A stretch of DNA of 43,643 nucleotides, taken from the NCBI GenBank assembly GCA_043764895.1, contig JAYUJY010000022.1:1-43643 (forward strand), in the 5' to 3' direction. How positions within the stretch are numbered: position 1 is the stretch's first letter; the number at the start of each line of letters is the position of its first letter. This DNA is from JAAFJU01 sp043764895 (GTDB taxonomy: Bacteria > Cyanobacteriota > Cyanobacteriia > Leptolyngbyales > Leptolyngbyaceae). The position numbers and the translations under genes were made by a program. Positions 7,380-16,537 of the stretch are shown here, piece after piece. The notes below the pieces were generated by a model. That model was not told the origin of the DNA, did not search any database, and saw only the letters and a list, made by a program, of their open reading frames with translations.

Positions 7380-9671
7380 ATGAATCTACCCCTTCACGCT
7401 CCCACTGCTACCCCAGCGACCTTTGCCCCTGCAACGGTGATTCCTCCTGCAACCCCTGAACTCATTCTCCCTGAATGGCTCCGGATTTGTAGGGTCGATC
7501 GATGTACAGTCGATCCCTCTAATGACTTAATTTGTCGGGCGTTTGATTTCGCCTATCGATTGCATGAAGGACAGTCCCGTGCATCCGGTGAAGCTTACAT
7601 TGCCCATCCGATCGCCGTGGCGGGGATTCTGCGGGATCTTGGAGGCAGCAGCAGCATGATTGCAGCGGGATTTTTGCATGATGTGGTTGAAGATACGGAG
7701 GTGAGCTTAGAGGAGATTGAGCAACACTTTGGACTCGAAGTTCGATCCCTCGTTGAAGGCGTGACTAAACTCTCAAAATTTAAATTCTCTAGCAAAACTG
7801 AACAGCAAGCCGAGAACTTTCGGCGCATGTTCCTCGCCATGGCCAAAGACATTCGGGTGATCGTGGTCAAGCTCGCCGATCGCCTTCATAACATGCAAAC
7901 CCTAGAGCATCTTGCCCCAGAAAAGCAGCGCCGCATTGCCCGCGAAACCCGTGATATTTTTGCACCGCTAGCTAATCGTCTCGGCATCGGAAATATCAAA
8001 TGGGCCTTGGAAGATCTGTGTTTCAAATACTTGGAACCGGATTCTTACAATGAAACTAAAATCCTCGTTGCCGAACGACGCGGCGATCGTGAATGCCAAC
8101 TCACCGAAGTCACCGATCGGCTCAAACCCCGGCTCGATCAACTGGGCATCCGCTGGGTCGATGTTAGCGGTCGGCCTAAGCATCTCTATGGGATTTTCCA
8201 GAAGATGCACAAACAGCATAAAGAATATGAAGAAATCTACGACGTTGCTGCCGTCCGAATTATCGTTGAGTCCAATGATGAGTGTTACCGGGCACTGGCG
8301 ATTGTCCATGACATGTTTCGCCCCATCCCTGGGCGGTTTAAAGACTACATCGGCCTGCCCAAAGCCAATCGCTATCAATCCCTCCATACGGGCGTCATCG
8401 GTCTAGTCGGACAGCCGCTAGAAGTGCAGATTCGCACGCTGGAAATGCACCATGTGGCCGAATACGGAATAGCCGCCCACTGGAAATACAAAGAGTCAGG
8501 TGGGTCCAATGCCTCTAATCTCTCCACCACAGAGGAAAAATTTACCTGGCTGAGGCAGCTTCTCGACTGGCAGAGCGATCTCAAGGACGCTCAAGAATAT
8601 CTCGATAACATCAAAGACAACTTATTTGACGGTGAGATTTTTGCCTTCACGCCCCAAGGGGAAGTCGTGCCCCTTAGCCCTGGTGCAACGACCGTGGATT
8701 TTGCCTATCGGATCCATAGTGAAGTGGGCAATCACTGTGCGGGGGCGCAGGTCAATGGACGGATGGTCACGCTGGACACGGTGCTGAAAAATGGCGACAT
8801 CGTGAAGATCATTACCCAAAAAAATTCCCATCCCAGTCTGGACTGGATTAACTTCGTCGTTACCCCCGGTGCCCGCAACAAAATCCGCCATTGGTACAAA
8901 CTCTCCCATCGAGATGAAAATCTGGCCCGAGGCCGGGACATGCTCGAAAAAGGCATGGGCAAATCCGGGTTTGAAGCAATGCTCAAGTCGCCCCCCATGC
9001 AGGTCGTGGCGGAAAAGCTCAACTATCCCACTGTAGACGATCTCCTTGCTGGAATTGGCTATGGCGAAGTGACCGCAAATCAAACCATCAACCGTCTTCG
9101 GGACACCATTAAGGCCGCTCAACCCGTGGTCATTGAAACAGAAGCCCTTTTTAGTCATCGTGCTGCGCCGATTCTAGAGCCGTCAAACTATCCCATTGCA
9201 GGCGTAGAAGGCTTGCTTTACCACATTGCCAAGTGCTGCAATCCGGTTCCAGGAGAACTCATTACGGGCGTTGTGACGCGAGGGAATGGCATCTCTATTC
9301 ACCGTCAGGGCTGTCCCAACCTCGATACGGTCGAATGTCCTCGGCTGCTTCCTGTCCGTTGGAATGATGCGGGTAAAGATTTACTCCGTCCTCAGACGTA
9401 CCCGGTCGAGGTGCAGGTGGAAGTCATCGATCGGGTCGGTGTTCTGAAAGATTTGCTCTCTCGCCTGACGGACAACAAGATCAATGTCCGTAACGCCCAA
9501 GTTAAGACTTATCCTGACCAAACGGCTGTGATTGATCTCGGTATTGATATTTGCGATCACAAGCAATTAGAGCGCACGTTTACCCAAATTCGCACCATGA
9601 GCGACGTTCTCAATCTCCGCCGAATGACTCAGATTAGCGTTGCTGAGGCAGAGATCACTGAACGGGTATGA
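7380..9671 (+). CDS. spoT: Bifunctional (p)ppGpp synthetase/hydrolase (RelA/SpoT homologue)
   Basis: A 763-residue Rel protein that makes and degrades the stringent-response alarmone (p)ppGpp. The HD hydrolase domain is intact: AYIAHPIAVAGILRDLGG, GFLHDVVEDTEV (HD at 100-101) and VKLADRLHNMQTL. The synthetase domain has GRPKHLYGIFQKM, FKDYIGLPKANRYQSLHT and EVQIRTLEMHHVAEYGIAAHW. The regulatory half carries a TGS domain (EIFAFTPQGEVVPLSPGATT), a conserved-Cys region (IAKCCNPVPGE) and a C-terminal ACT domain (VEVIDRVGVLKDLLSRLTDN). All catalytic motifs are present, so it should be bifunctional. The first 30 residues are Pro/Ala/Thr-rich and variable. The ATG at 7380 is the only good start ahead of the ELILPEWL homology. 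Confidence 0.95.
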   Translation: MNLPLHAPTATPATFAPATVIPPATPELILPEWLRICRVDRCTVDPSNDLICRAFDFAYRLHEGQSRASGEAYIAHPIAVAGILRDLGGSSSMIAAGFLHDVVEDTEVSLEEIEQHFGLEVRSLVEGVTKLSKFKFSSKTEQQAENFRRMFLAMAKDIRVIVVKLADRLHNMQTLEHLAPEKQRRIARETRDIFAPLANRLGIGNIKWALEDLCFKYLEPDSYNETKILVAERRGDRECQLTEVTDRLKPRLDQLGIRWVDVSGRPKHLYGIFQKMHKQHKEYEEIYDVAAVRIIVESNDECYRALAIVHDMFRPIPGRFKDYIGLPKANRYQSLHTGVIGLVGQPLEVQIRTLEMHHVAEYGIAAHWKYKESGGSNASNLSTTEEKFTWLRQLLDWQSDLKDAQEYLDNIKDNLFDGEIFAFTPQGEVVPLSPGATTVDFAYRIHSEVGNHCAGAQVNGRMVTLDTVLKNGDIVKIITQKNSHPSLDWINFVVTPGARNKIRHWYKLSHRDENLARGRDMLEKGMGKSGFEAMLKSPPMQVVAEKLNYPTVDDLLAGIGYGEVTANQTINRLRDTIKAAQPVVIETEALFSHRAAPILEPSNYPIAGVEGLLYHIAKCCNPVPGELITGVVTRGNGISIHRQGCPNLDTVECPRLLPVRWNDAGKDLLRPQTYPVEVQVEVIDRVGVLKDLLSRLTDNKINVRNAQVKTYPDQTAVIDLGIDICDHKQLERTFTQIRTMSDVLNLRRMTQISVAEAEITERV

Positions 9672-10029
9672 TCAGGGTCACCGATCGATGGTGTTGCAGA
9701 CGCCACTCTGTCAGTGCATAAGATGCCAGACTAGTTACCTATACAACAATAGGGAAAGATGTTGCTGGACCTTTGATGCCGATCGATCTGAATGTTTATT
9801 AAAAAAACTGGAGTGTATTTACGGGGATTTTGTCAAATTAAGGAAGGTTCAGTCAAATTTTCTCTCATGGTAGACCACTTCATGAAGTGGCTCCTAGCTG
9901 AATCGCCCCAATCCGTATAGATTAAGTAAAGTTTTTCTATAGTTTTCGGACTTTACCGAGTTTGACTAGGATAGGAAAGGAGGCGCCAGGAATTGAGCTT
10001 TTTATTCAGGGATTTTGGGGTTCATCATC
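9672..10029. other. Intergenic gap with a 16-bp perfect palindrome
   Basis: About 358 bases between spoT and the next gene. CCACTTCATGAAGTGG at 9875-9890 is a perfect palindrome that could act as a hairpin or as a dimer-binding site. AGGAAAGGAGGCG near 9974 is purine-rich but too far from the start at 10030 to be its ribosome site. No gene is called; the 77-codon frame at 9640 overlaps spoT and has no family character. Confidence 0.6.
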
Positions 10030-11343
10030 ATGGGGCAATCATTGAGTCAGCAGGGTCCGACGTCTACAACGAACCAGCCGGGTCGTTATCATCGTCTCGT
10101 TACGCAGGAAGAGCAAAAGCTTTACGATCACGTTTTGTCCGTCGTTCAGACTGAAAGTGCAGACCAAGTGCTCGATCGCATCCGTAATTTGATTATTGAA
10201 GGGACGAACTACCCCGATCGTGACATTACGCGCAGCCTCGATCAGATTGTGCTCAACGACAGCTCTGCCCAAGAATTTCAGTTCATTCTCAATCGTTGCG
10301 TTCACATTCTGACGAACCGTTGGCAAGGTCGCCCCACGACCCAGCACGCCATTCCTCAGTTGATCAGTATTCTAGAAAGCTCTCCGACAAAGCCCACAGA
10401 TTTTACCCGCAGCAAAGCCAATCGTCAATTGCGGGAACTCGTCCAGCAGTTTCAAGGGACGGAGCAGTTTAGTGCGTTGCGTCGATTGTCGCGGGTCTTG
10501 GAGCAGCAGAATGTCGCCCCGGAGCCTGAGACCCAACCCCTCGGAACCCTGATTCGCCGCTATCCTTACCTCTATCCGCACTGCCTAGTAACGGAAGGTA
10601 GCTCAGTGGAAGATCAGCAGTCGGTCCGGACGTTGCAAACCAATATGCAGCATCGCTACGAATTAGATCTCTCGCAGTTTGTGACCTATCAGGTTCGTCG
10701 ATCCGCCCGATCGGTTCAAAGCCAAGCGGCTCGAACCCACTATGCCGTGCCCAATCCCACTTTCTTAGATGAACCTCAGCTCTGCGCGGCGTTGAAGCAG
10801 TTTACTGGAAAGGTTCGCAACGGCTGTACTCATAAAGACTTAGCAAATCGTTTTCTGGTTCATAACACTGATCAGAAAAGCTTCAGACATTTCAAAGATG
10901 ATCTCTATGAGTATCTGATCGATGCAGTGGACCCGGAGTACGGTCGTCGTCAGTTCAATAACCAGCTTTACCAACAGCTTCGGGTCATCCTACCGGATAA
11001 CGATCGATCGGATTTCAATGAATTTCTGCTGTTGCGCACCTGTAGTCAGTTACTTAACTTCCTAATTGTTCAAAGCCCGAACCAACCCAACCACTTTGTC
11101 TTCGTTGATATGCTGTCGAATCTGGGTCCGATCAATACCACAAGCCTTTTGCTGAAGCTGGTTCTGCTCTGTCGGAAGGTTAAGCCTTATCTTGAAAAGC
11201 GCTTTTCGATTTTGTTCAACCACTACGAGTTGCACACCCAAAGCTCTGTTCAGTGGCTCGTTATGGCCATGGAGCATCTTAATATCGCCCTCAGCACTAA
11301 TTTTGGCAGCATGAATCTGGCTTTGGTCAATTCTTTGAATTAA
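10030..11343 (+). CDS. Conserved hypothetical protein
   Basis: A 437-residue protein without a signal peptide or an obvious membrane span. It looks helical, with Arg/Gln-rich N-terminal parts (RYHRLVTQEEQKLYDHVLSV, FQFILNRCVHILTNRWQG) and a hydrophobic helical C-terminal part (TTSLLLKLVLLCRKVKPYLE, WLVMAMEHLNIAL). I do not recognise a named domain. The even, long helical composition and the cyanobacterial context suggest a lineage-specific cytoplasmic protein. The frame is open from a TTG at 10015, but the ATG at 10030 is the better start. It stands alone, followed by a dispersed repeat and a convergent VOC gene. Confidence 0.8.
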   Translation: MGQSLSQQGPTSTTNQPGRYHRLVTQEEQKLYDHVLSVVQTESADQVLDRIRNLIIEGTNYPDRDITRSLDQIVLNDSSAQEFQFILNRCVHILTNRWQGRPTTQHAIPQLISILESSPTKPTDFTRSKANRQLRELVQQFQGTEQFSALRRLSRVLEQQNVAPEPETQPLGTLIRRYPYLYPHCLVTEGSSVEDQQSVRTLQTNMQHRYELDLSQFVTYQVRRSARSVQSQAARTHYAVPNPTFLDEPQLCAALKQFTGKVRNGCTHKDLANRFLVHNTDQKSFRHFKDDLYEYLIDAVDPEYGRRQFNNQLYQQLRVILPDNDRSDFNEFLLLRTCSQLLNFLIVQSPNQPNHFVFVDMLSNLGPINTTSLLLKLVLLCRKVKPYLEKRFSILFNHYELHTQSSVQWLVMAMEHLNIALSTNFGSMNLALVNSLN

Positions 11344-11402
11344 TTCTGGGATTGGCAATTGCGATCGTTTTTTTGGGGGGTTGGGGTTTGGGGGTGATGG
11401 TT

Positions 11403-11441
11403 GGTCCGCATGGGTTGCTTCGCTTAACCCATCCTACGTCG
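11403..11441 (+). repeat. Dispersed stem-loop repeat, copy 1
   Basis: The core at 11410-11432 is an inverted repeat, ATGGGTT and AACCCAT around GCTTCGCTT. It is followed by CCTACGTCGGA. With its flanks it is nearly identical to the reverse-strand copy near 35.6 kb; a third copy lies near 17.1 kb. It is non-coding and sits after the 3' end of the preceding gene. Confidence 0.9.
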
Positions 11442-11504
11442 GAGGTTGGAGGGACGATCGGTAATTTTAACGGACCCGATGCATTCCGAAAACTGGATGT
11501 TGAC

Positions 11505-11882
11505 TTACCCACCATGAGGCTGATACAAAATCAATCGATTGCCGTCAGGGTCCGCTGCATACACTTCTCGTCCATGACGTGGTGTCAAAATCTCTCCCTC
11601 CACCGGAAAACCGATCGACGTTAAATGAGCAATCGACTCTTCTAGACTTTTGACCTGAAAACAAAGAGATAATGGACTGGATGTGGGGGCAGAATTCCCC
11701 GATTGAGGACGATAGATGCCAAGACGGAGACCTTTAAGCTGAAATTCAGCATAGATAGGCTGGTCTGCTGGGCCTAACGTTCGATCGGGCGCTTTTCCCA
11801 GCAGTTGCTCATAGAAATCCTGCGATCGCTCAAAATCCTGAGCCGCGATCGTGATCCACACGGTCGAATAATCCAGCGTCAT
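11505..11882 (-). CDS. VOC superfamily (glyoxalase/bleomycin-resistance fold) protein
   Basis: A 125-residue single-unit vicinal oxygen chelate protein made of two beta-alpha-beta-beta-beta modules. Seen: VWITIAAQDFERSQDFYEQLLG at the start (the usual strand-helix opening), YAEFQLKGLRLGIYRP, LCFQVKSLEESIAHLTSIGF, and the typical end GREVYAADPDGNRLILYQP with the DPDGN turn. Members bind metal and act on diverse small substrates; the substrate here cannot be told. The start at 11882 directly precedes the homology. It is convergent with the gene ending at 11343 and divergent from aspC. Confidence 0.85.
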   Translation of the reverse strand: MTLDYSTVWITIAAQDFERSQDFYEQLLGKAPDRTLGPADQPIYAEFQLKGLRLGIYRPQSGNSAPTSSPLSLCFQVKSLEESIAHLTSIGFPVEGEILTPRHGREVYAADPDGNRLILYQPHGG

Positions 11883-12009
11883 AGAGAACCCCTGTTTGAC
11901 ATGTTGTGTTGGACTTCTTTTCCGAAACAGTCATTTTTTTTTCGTGTTGCTAACGTTACATTAAGTCTGATAATAAAGAACGGTTGAGTTGAATCCCGTA
12001 AAATTAATT

Positions 12010-13179
12010 ATGAAGTTGGCAGAACGAATTGGGCAGGTAACGCCATCGATGACCTTGGCGATCGATGCAAAAGCCAAGGGCATGAAGCGGGATGGCATTG
12101 ATGTCTGTAGCTTCAGTGCGGGGGAACCGGATTTTGATACCCCAAATCATATTAAGCAAGCCGCAATAGATGCCCTTAAGGCCGGGAAAACCCGCTACGG
12201 TCCAGCAGCCGGAGAGCCAGGGCTTCGATCGGCCATCGCGCGCAAACTCCAGATCGAAAACCAGTTGCCCTACCAAAGCGAAAACGTCCTCGTCACCAAT
12301 GGCGGCAAGCATTCGCTGTTCAATATCATGCTGGCGCTGATTGACCCTGGCGATGAAGTCATCATCCCCGCGCCCTTCTGGGTCAGCTACCCCGAAATGG
12401 TTAAGCTCGCAGGTGGCATTCCAGTTACTGTTTACACCACCCCAGACGCCCGCTACAAAATCACCCCCGCCCAGCTCGAAGCGGCCATCACGCCCAAGAC
12501 CAAGCTGCTCATTCTCAATTCGCCCTCCAATCCCACGGGCATGGTCTACAGCCCCGACGAACTCAGCGCCATTGCCCAGGTGATTCTTCGTCACGATGTG
12601 ATGGTCGTCTCGGATGAAATCTATGAACGACTGCTCTACGATGATACCCAGCAGATGAGCATCGGGGCCGTCAGTCCGGAGATGTTCAATAGAACCATTA
12701 TCAGCAACGGTTTTGCGAAAGCCTATTCCATGACGGGCTGGCGCATTGGCTACGTGGCCGGAAATCTTGAACTCATCAAAGCCATCAACACCTTGCAAAG
12801 CCAAAGCACTTCCAACGTCTGCACTTTTGCCCAATTTGGCGCGATCGCGGCCCTCGAATCTTCTCAAGATTGCGTGGCCGAAATGCTCCATGCCTTCACC
12901 GAACGTCGGAATCACATCTACCAATTGATTAACGCCACGCCGGGACTCTCCTGTCTAAAGCCCGATGGCGCGTTCTATATGTTTATCAACATCGCCGAGA
13001 CTGGACTCTCCTCGCTGGATTTTTGTGATGCGCTCTTGAGTGAACAGCAAGTTGCGTTGATTCCTGGAATTGCCTTTGGGGCGGATGACCATGTGCGGGC
13101 GTCCTACGCCACTGATATGACCACGATCGATCGGGGGATGGACCGAATTGCTCAGTTTTTACGATCGCGCTTAGGCTAA
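12010..13179 (+). CDS. aspC: Pyridoxal phosphate-dependent aspartate aminotransferase (class I)
   Basis: A 389-residue cytoplasmic transaminase of the I-gamma type that interconverts aspartate/2-oxoglutarate with oxaloacetate/glutamate. Motifs: FSAGEPDFDTPNHI, RYGPAAGEPGLRSAIA, NGGKHSLFN, LNSPSNPTGMVY (Asn-Pro-x-Gly), VVSDEIYERLLYD (Asp and Tyr contacts to the cofactor), GFAKAYSMTGWRIGYVAG with the Schiff-base Lys, and the substrate Arg in VRASYATD. The frame is open from a TTG at 11989, but the ATG at 12010 gives the normal family N-terminus MKLAERIGQVTPS. It is a single gene ended by a shared terminator with petA. Confidence 0.92.
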   Translation: MKLAERIGQVTPSMTLAIDAKAKGMKRDGIDVCSFSAGEPDFDTPNHIKQAAIDALKAGKTRYGPAAGEPGLRSAIARKLQIENQLPYQSENVLVTNGGKHSLFNIMLALIDPGDEVIIPAPFWVSYPEMVKLAGGIPVTVYTTPDARYKITPAQLEAAITPKTKLLILNSPSNPTGMVYSPDELSAIAQVILRHDVMVVSDEIYERLLYDDTQQMSIGAVSPEMFNRTIISNGFAKAYSMTGWRIGYVAGNLELIKAINTLQSQSTSNVCTFAQFGAIAALESSQDCVAEMLHAFTERRNHIYQLINATPGLSCLKPDGAFYMFINIAETGLSSLDFCDALLSEQQVALIPGIAFGADDHVRASYATDMTTIDRGMDRIAQFLRSRLG

Positions 13180-13218
13180 TCCTTTATAAATATCAAATCG
13201 TAGAGGGATGATTGCACA

Positions 13219-13247
13219 AAAAAGGAGGGGCGATCGTCCCTCCTTTT
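13219..13247. terminator. Bidirectional terminator between aspC and petA
   Basis: AAAGGAGGG at 13221-13229 pairs perfectly with CCCTCCTTT at 13238-13246 around GCGATCGT. There is an A-run before it and a T-run after it, so it can end transcripts from both convergent genes. Confidence 0.85.
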
Positions 13248-13275
13248 CTTATCTAAATGGTGAGAATCTAAACTC

Positions 13276-14253
13276 TTAGAAATTCATCTCAGCCGCTTGA
13301 ACGCGCTCAACCTGCTTCTTCTTCAGAACCAGCATGATTTGCGCCATGGTGACGATCGCGAAGAATGCGAGCAATCCTGCAACCCGGTTTGGACTTTGCA
13401 GGGTGATTTCAGCATCCGCCTGACCAAAGCCGCCGACATTGGGGTTATCAGTAATGGCTTCACCTGCCGTCACTTCGTCGCCCACCGCAACCAACAACAC
13501 AGGACCTGCGGGAATTTCTTCATTGACCGTTTTGCCGTCTGCACTCGCGATCGTCACCGACACTGCGCCTTCTTCACCGGGCGTAATGGCCGAAACGACG
13601 CCAGCAATAGAGGCGTTGTACACCGCATTGTTGCTCTTCGCACCCGTTGGATAAACCTGACCCCGACCGCGATTTCCGCCGACGTAGATTAAGTTTTTGC
13701 CAAAGTGAACGGAAGAATCTTGAGCCGGATCGGGAGCCAAGACAGGGAAGACGAGTTCTTCATAGTCATCACCGGACAACGGACCCACGACCAAAATATT
13801 GGGCTTGGCATCGCTATAGGGCGCAATGTACATCTCGCTAACGAGTTCCTTCTGCTCCTCGGTCATCCGTTCTTCCGGAGCCAACTTAAAGCCTTCAGGC
13901 AGCACGACGACCGCACCGACATTTAGACCCACTTTCGATCCGTCACTGGCATACTGCTGAATCGCGTGATCGTAGGGCAGCTTCACGATCGCTTCAAAGA
14001 CCGTATCCGGAAGGACGGATTGAGGCACTTCAAGGTCAGTGACTTTTTTGGCCAAGTGGCAGTTAGCACAGACGATTCGTCCGGTGGCTTCACGAGGATT
14101 TTCGTAAGCGCCTTGAGCGTAATAGGGATAAGCCGAAGCGGGCAATGCGAGAGAAAAGCTCGATGCGCAGAACGTTGCAAAGACTGCAATCGCCAACATT
14201 GTCTTCTGAGCCAGAGCACGCAGCCCCGCCGCAGAAATAATTACCTTTTTCAT
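13276..14253 (-). CDS. petA: Apocytochrome f precursor
   Basis: Cytochrome f is the c-type cytochrome subunit of the cytochrome b6f complex and passes electrons from the Rieske protein to plastocyanin or cytochrome c6 on the lumen side of the thylakoid. The 325-residue precursor has a signal peptide of about 41 residues ending ALPASA; the mature protein begins with Tyr42 (YPYYAQ), whose amino group is the axial haem ligand. The haem site is CANCH (Cys62, Cys65, His66). One membrane anchor near the C-terminus (LLAFFAIVTMAQIMLVL) is followed by the basic KKKQVERVQAAEMNF end. It lies 87 bases downstream of petC, the standard cyanobacterial petCA operon order. Confidence 0.98.
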   Translation of the reverse strand: MKKVIISAAGLRALAQKTMLAIAVFATFCASSFSLALPASAYPYYAQGAYENPREATGRIVCANCHLAKKVTDLEVPQSVLPDTVFEAIVKLPYDHAIQQYASDGSKVGLNVGAVVVLPEGFKLAPEERMTEEQKELVSEMYIAPYSDAKPNILVVGPLSGDDYEELVFPVLAPDPAQDSSVHFGKNLIYVGGNRGRGQVYPTGAKSNNAVYNASIAGVVSAITPGEEGAVSVTIASADGKTVNEEIPAGPVLLVAVGDEVTAGEAITDNPNVGGFGQADAEITLQSPNRVAGLLAFFAIVTMAQIMLVLKKKQVERVQAAEMNF

Positions 14254-14340
14254 GAGTTTTAAAAATGCTTCAGCGTGATAACGACAACCATAAAAAGCCC
14301 TAGGGTCTTAACTCAGACTGAGCTGACCTAGATTCAGCGC

Positions 14341-14880
14341 TTAAGCCCACCAAGGATCTTCGCCCGTGCGGAAATCTTCTTCAGTCCACTGGGTGAAGCT
14401 AATGCGATCGTTCGCCAATTCGGCATGGGCGATCGCCAGAGAACGAGGAGCCGGACCTCGCACCACTTTGCCAGTCGCATCGTATTGAGACCCGTGACAC
14501 GGACACATGAACTTGTTTTCGTTGGCGTTCCAAGGCACGACGCAACCCAAGTGGGTACAGACGGCATTGATGCCATAGTTCGCAATAGAACCATCTTCCT
14601 GGACCACCAAGTACGTCGGATCGCCTTTGAGACCCTGAGCGAGTTCGTGACTCCCCGCCAAGTGAGTCGTGAGATATTCGGTCACTACGATGTCGTTACC
14701 GAGTGCATCCTTCGCGGTCACACCCCCACCCCCACCTCCGGCTGAAGGCGGAATGAAGTAGTTAATGACTGGGTACAACGCCCCTAGCGCAACTCCAGTC
14801 ACGGTCCCGAAAGTCAGCAAATTCATGAATTGGCGACGGCCCATGCTAGGGACGTCTGCGGAACTAGAAAGTTGAGTCAT
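14341..14880 (-). CDS. petC: Rieske iron-sulfur protein of cytochrome b6f
   Basis: The 2Fe-2S subunit of the b6f complex, which takes electrons from plastoquinol. The 179-residue form beginning MTQLSSSADV matches the normal family size; the frame extends 14 codons upstream without homology, so the ATG at 14880 is chosen. It has a twin-arginine-type uncleaved anchor (GRRQFMNLLTFGTVTG, about residues 14-42), the flexible Gly-rich hinge SAGGGGGGV, and both cluster-binding boxes: CTHLGC (Cys108, His110, Cys113) and CPCHGS (Cys126, Cys128, His129). The two box cysteines 113 and 128 form the structural disulfide. It is the first gene of petC-petA. The 226 bases upstream, shared with the divergent DUF3067 gene, should hold the promoter. 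Confidence 0.97.
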   Translation of the reverse strand: MTQLSSSADVPSMGRRQFMNLLTFGTVTGVALGALYPVINYFIPPSAGGGGGGVTAKDALGNDIVVTEYLTTHLAGSHELAQGLKGDPTYLVVQEDGSIANYGINAVCTHLGCVVPWNANENKFMCPCHGSQYDATGKVVRGPAPRSLAIAHAELANDRISFTQWTEEDFRTGEDPWWA

Positions 14881-15106
14881 GGCTACATTTAAGTGGAGAT
14901 CGGGAGTGACTTCAGACACCAAAAGGCAATTTTAAAACACAGATTATTGTTCAAAACAGTCTGTCTTAACATCTCTTCATTAAAAATCCGAGACTTTCTT
15001 TACCTAGCCCTAGTTTAAACCGTTAAGTCCTATTAGGGGTGGAGTTTATAGCCTTTCTCATCCATTATTATTACAGACTTTTACGCCTAAACATGCGGAG
15101 ATGCTG

Positions 15107-15424
15107 ATGACGGGTGAGGAATTACGATCGGTGATCATGGAAAAGTGGACATTCTCCTACGATGTTCAGATTCGTCGTGCGACGGGACGAGTTTTTTTTC
15201 AAGTCATGTGGCGATACCAAGAACAGGCGTCTTTCCCGCTGTCGAATGCCGACTACCTCGCTCATCTTGACCAAGTGGCGGGGTACTTGACGGCTTGGAA
15301 TGTGGTGGAGCAGGTCAAAAGTTATGTTACGAAAACGAAAGAAAAGCCTCGTCTCGGCAAGGCGGTGAATATTCAGTTAGACCTAGGCGATCGGGCATCC
15401 GAATGGTTACTGGAGGAGTTTTAG
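15107..15424 (+). CDS. DUF3067 family protein
   Basis: A 105-residue protein of the DUF3067 family, found in cyanobacteria and in plastids of plants. Characteristic parts are MTGEELRSVIMEKWTFSYDV at the start, VFFQVMWRYQEQASFPL, and the end QLDLGDRASEWLLEEF. It is soluble and of unknown function. The ATG at 15107 is preferred over the one at 15101 because GGAG at 15097-15100 is well spaced for it. It is divergent from petC, with DUF3386 following in the same direction after about 70 bases. Confidence 0.85.
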   Translation: MTGEELRSVIMEKWTFSYDVQIRRATGRVFFQVMWRYQEQASFPLSNADYLAHLDQVAGYLTAWNVVEQVKSYVTKTKEKPRLGKAVNIQLDLGDRASEWLLEEF

Positions 15425-15497
15425 CGCTAATCTAGAGAGTGCGTATTGTAAGTAGTACGTCAATTCATACCTATCGAACCCGCCTTACAAAAATCCT

Positions 15498-16154
15498 ATG
15501 AATATTGCACCGAATACCGATGCCGTGAGCCTGTTCAAAGCGGCCTACAATAACCGCTATACCTGGGATGAGAGCTTTCCGGGCTACACTGCGGATGTGA
15601 CCTATCGTTGCGCCGGGACTGAGTTCCATGGCAAGGCAGTGGTCACGCCGGATCCGCGCATGGGCTACAAGGGTGATGTGACAGAGATTACAGACGAGGA
15701 AGTCTTGAAGGCGGTGATGGGCCAGCTTTGGGAGACGGCGATTCACCGGGTGCGTCGTCCCTTCGAGAAGACTCATGCCGGGAACGTCTTTAGTTTTGGC
15801 GAGAGCGATGCGACGGGCGCGATCGAAATGAAGCTTGAGGGCAAGCGCGACTATTACAAGGTGCGCGATAACGAGATTGTCTTGGTGTATCGCAACATTC
15901 ATGGGCAGTTTGTAAAGATTAATACCTTCAGCAGCCATGAAACAGGCGCAGGGTATCTGTCGCATAAGTATGACTCGGTGTACAGCGATCCGACCACGGG
16001 GGAACAAAAGGGCGAGAAGCAGGATTTTGAAGACATTTACAGTGATGTGGATGGCTATCAGGTGTTGACCCGCCGAACAATAGCGACGCTGGACGAAAAT
16101 AAGCAGCCTGTCACGATGGATTTTGAATTCACGAATGTGAAGTTGTTGAAATAA
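15498..16154 (+). CDS. DUF3386 family protein
   Basis: A 218-residue protein of a cyanobacterial family of unknown function (DUF3386). Seen: SLFKAAYNNRYTWDESFPGY near the start, FHGKAVVTPDP, QLWETAIHRVRRPFEKTH, and a beta-rich C-terminal half ending TMDFEFTNVKLLK. No signal peptide or membrane span is present. It could be a stand-alone beta-sheet domain that binds a ligand, but this is a guess. The last 19 bases with the stop codon are duplicated in tandem. The gene lies upstream of the NifU-like gene on the same strand. Confidence 0.8.
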   Translation: MNIAPNTDAVSLFKAAYNNRYTWDESFPGYTADVTYRCAGTEFHGKAVVTPDPRMGYKGDVTEITDEEVLKAVMGQLWETAIHRVRRPFEKTHAGNVFSFGESDATGAIEMKLEGKRDYYKVRDNEIVLVYRNIHGQFVKINTFSSHETGAGYLSHKYDSVYSDPTTGEQKGEKQDFEDIYSDVDGYQVLTRRTIATLDENKQPVTMDFEFTNVKLLK

Positions 16155-16173
16155 TGTGAAGCTGTTGAAATAA
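16136..16173. repeat. 19-bp tandem duplication across a stop codon
   Basis: TGTGAAGTTGTTGAAATAA (16136-16154) is followed at once by a copy with one change (16155-16173). Each copy reads VKLLK-stop, so a second, in-register C-terminus with its own stop codon lies behind the first. Confidence 0.92.
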
Positions 16174-16208
16174 CGCTACGATCGAACCCACCTAAACGTT
16201 AAAAAACT

Positions 16209-16445
16209 ATGTCTCTAGCTCTCACTAACGAAAATGTCGAGACTGTTCTGGATGAGCTTCGTCCTTATCTGATTTCGGATGGCGGAAATGTCGAACTCGT
16301 CGATATTGATGGTCCGATTGTTAAGCTGCGTTTACAAGGTGCTTGTGGTACCTGTCCTAGTTCGACGATGACGTTGCGCATGGGAATCGAGCGTCGGCTG
16401 AAGGAAAAGATTCCTGAAATCAATGAAATTGAACAAGTGTTTTAA
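16209..16445 (+). CDS. NifU-like iron-sulfur cluster scaffold (Nfu domain)
   Basis: A 78-residue protein consisting only of the NifU C-terminal (Nfu) domain, like the small cyanobacterial scaffold proteins that assemble and hand on [2Fe-2S] or [4Fe-4S] clusters, for example for photosystem I and ferredoxin. The hallmark CGTCPSS (CxxC) is at about 46-49, preceded by the DGGNVELVDIDG block and followed by LRMGIERRLKEKIPEI. The full length of the family is present, with a start at 16209. A terminator follows. Confidence 0.93.
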   Translation: MSLALTNENVETVLDELRPYLISDGGNVELVDIDGPIVKLRLQGACGTCPSSTMTLRMGIERRLKEKIPEINEIEQVF

Positions 16446-16465
16446 GCCAGTTTCTTAAGCTGGGT

Positions 16466-16497
16466 GGGACGGGGTGAATCCTGTCCCTTTCTTTTTA
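16466..16497 (+). terminator. Rho-independent terminator after the NifU-like gene
   Basis: GGGACGGG (16466-16473) pairs with CCTGTCCC (16480-16487; one G-T pair), followed by a T-rich tract. Confidence 0.8.
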
Positions 16498-16537
16498 TGA
16501 TCCTCGATCGCAGTTTAAACTCGTTGCAGTTCAACCT

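Noticed and set aside
9640..9873. 77-codon forward frame after spoT
   Set aside because: It overlaps the spoT 3' end, has an unusual Cys/Arg composition and no ribosome site; judged chance.
12004..12924. 306-codon reverse frame
   Set aside because: Long but exactly antisense to aspC; a GC-related shadow without homology.
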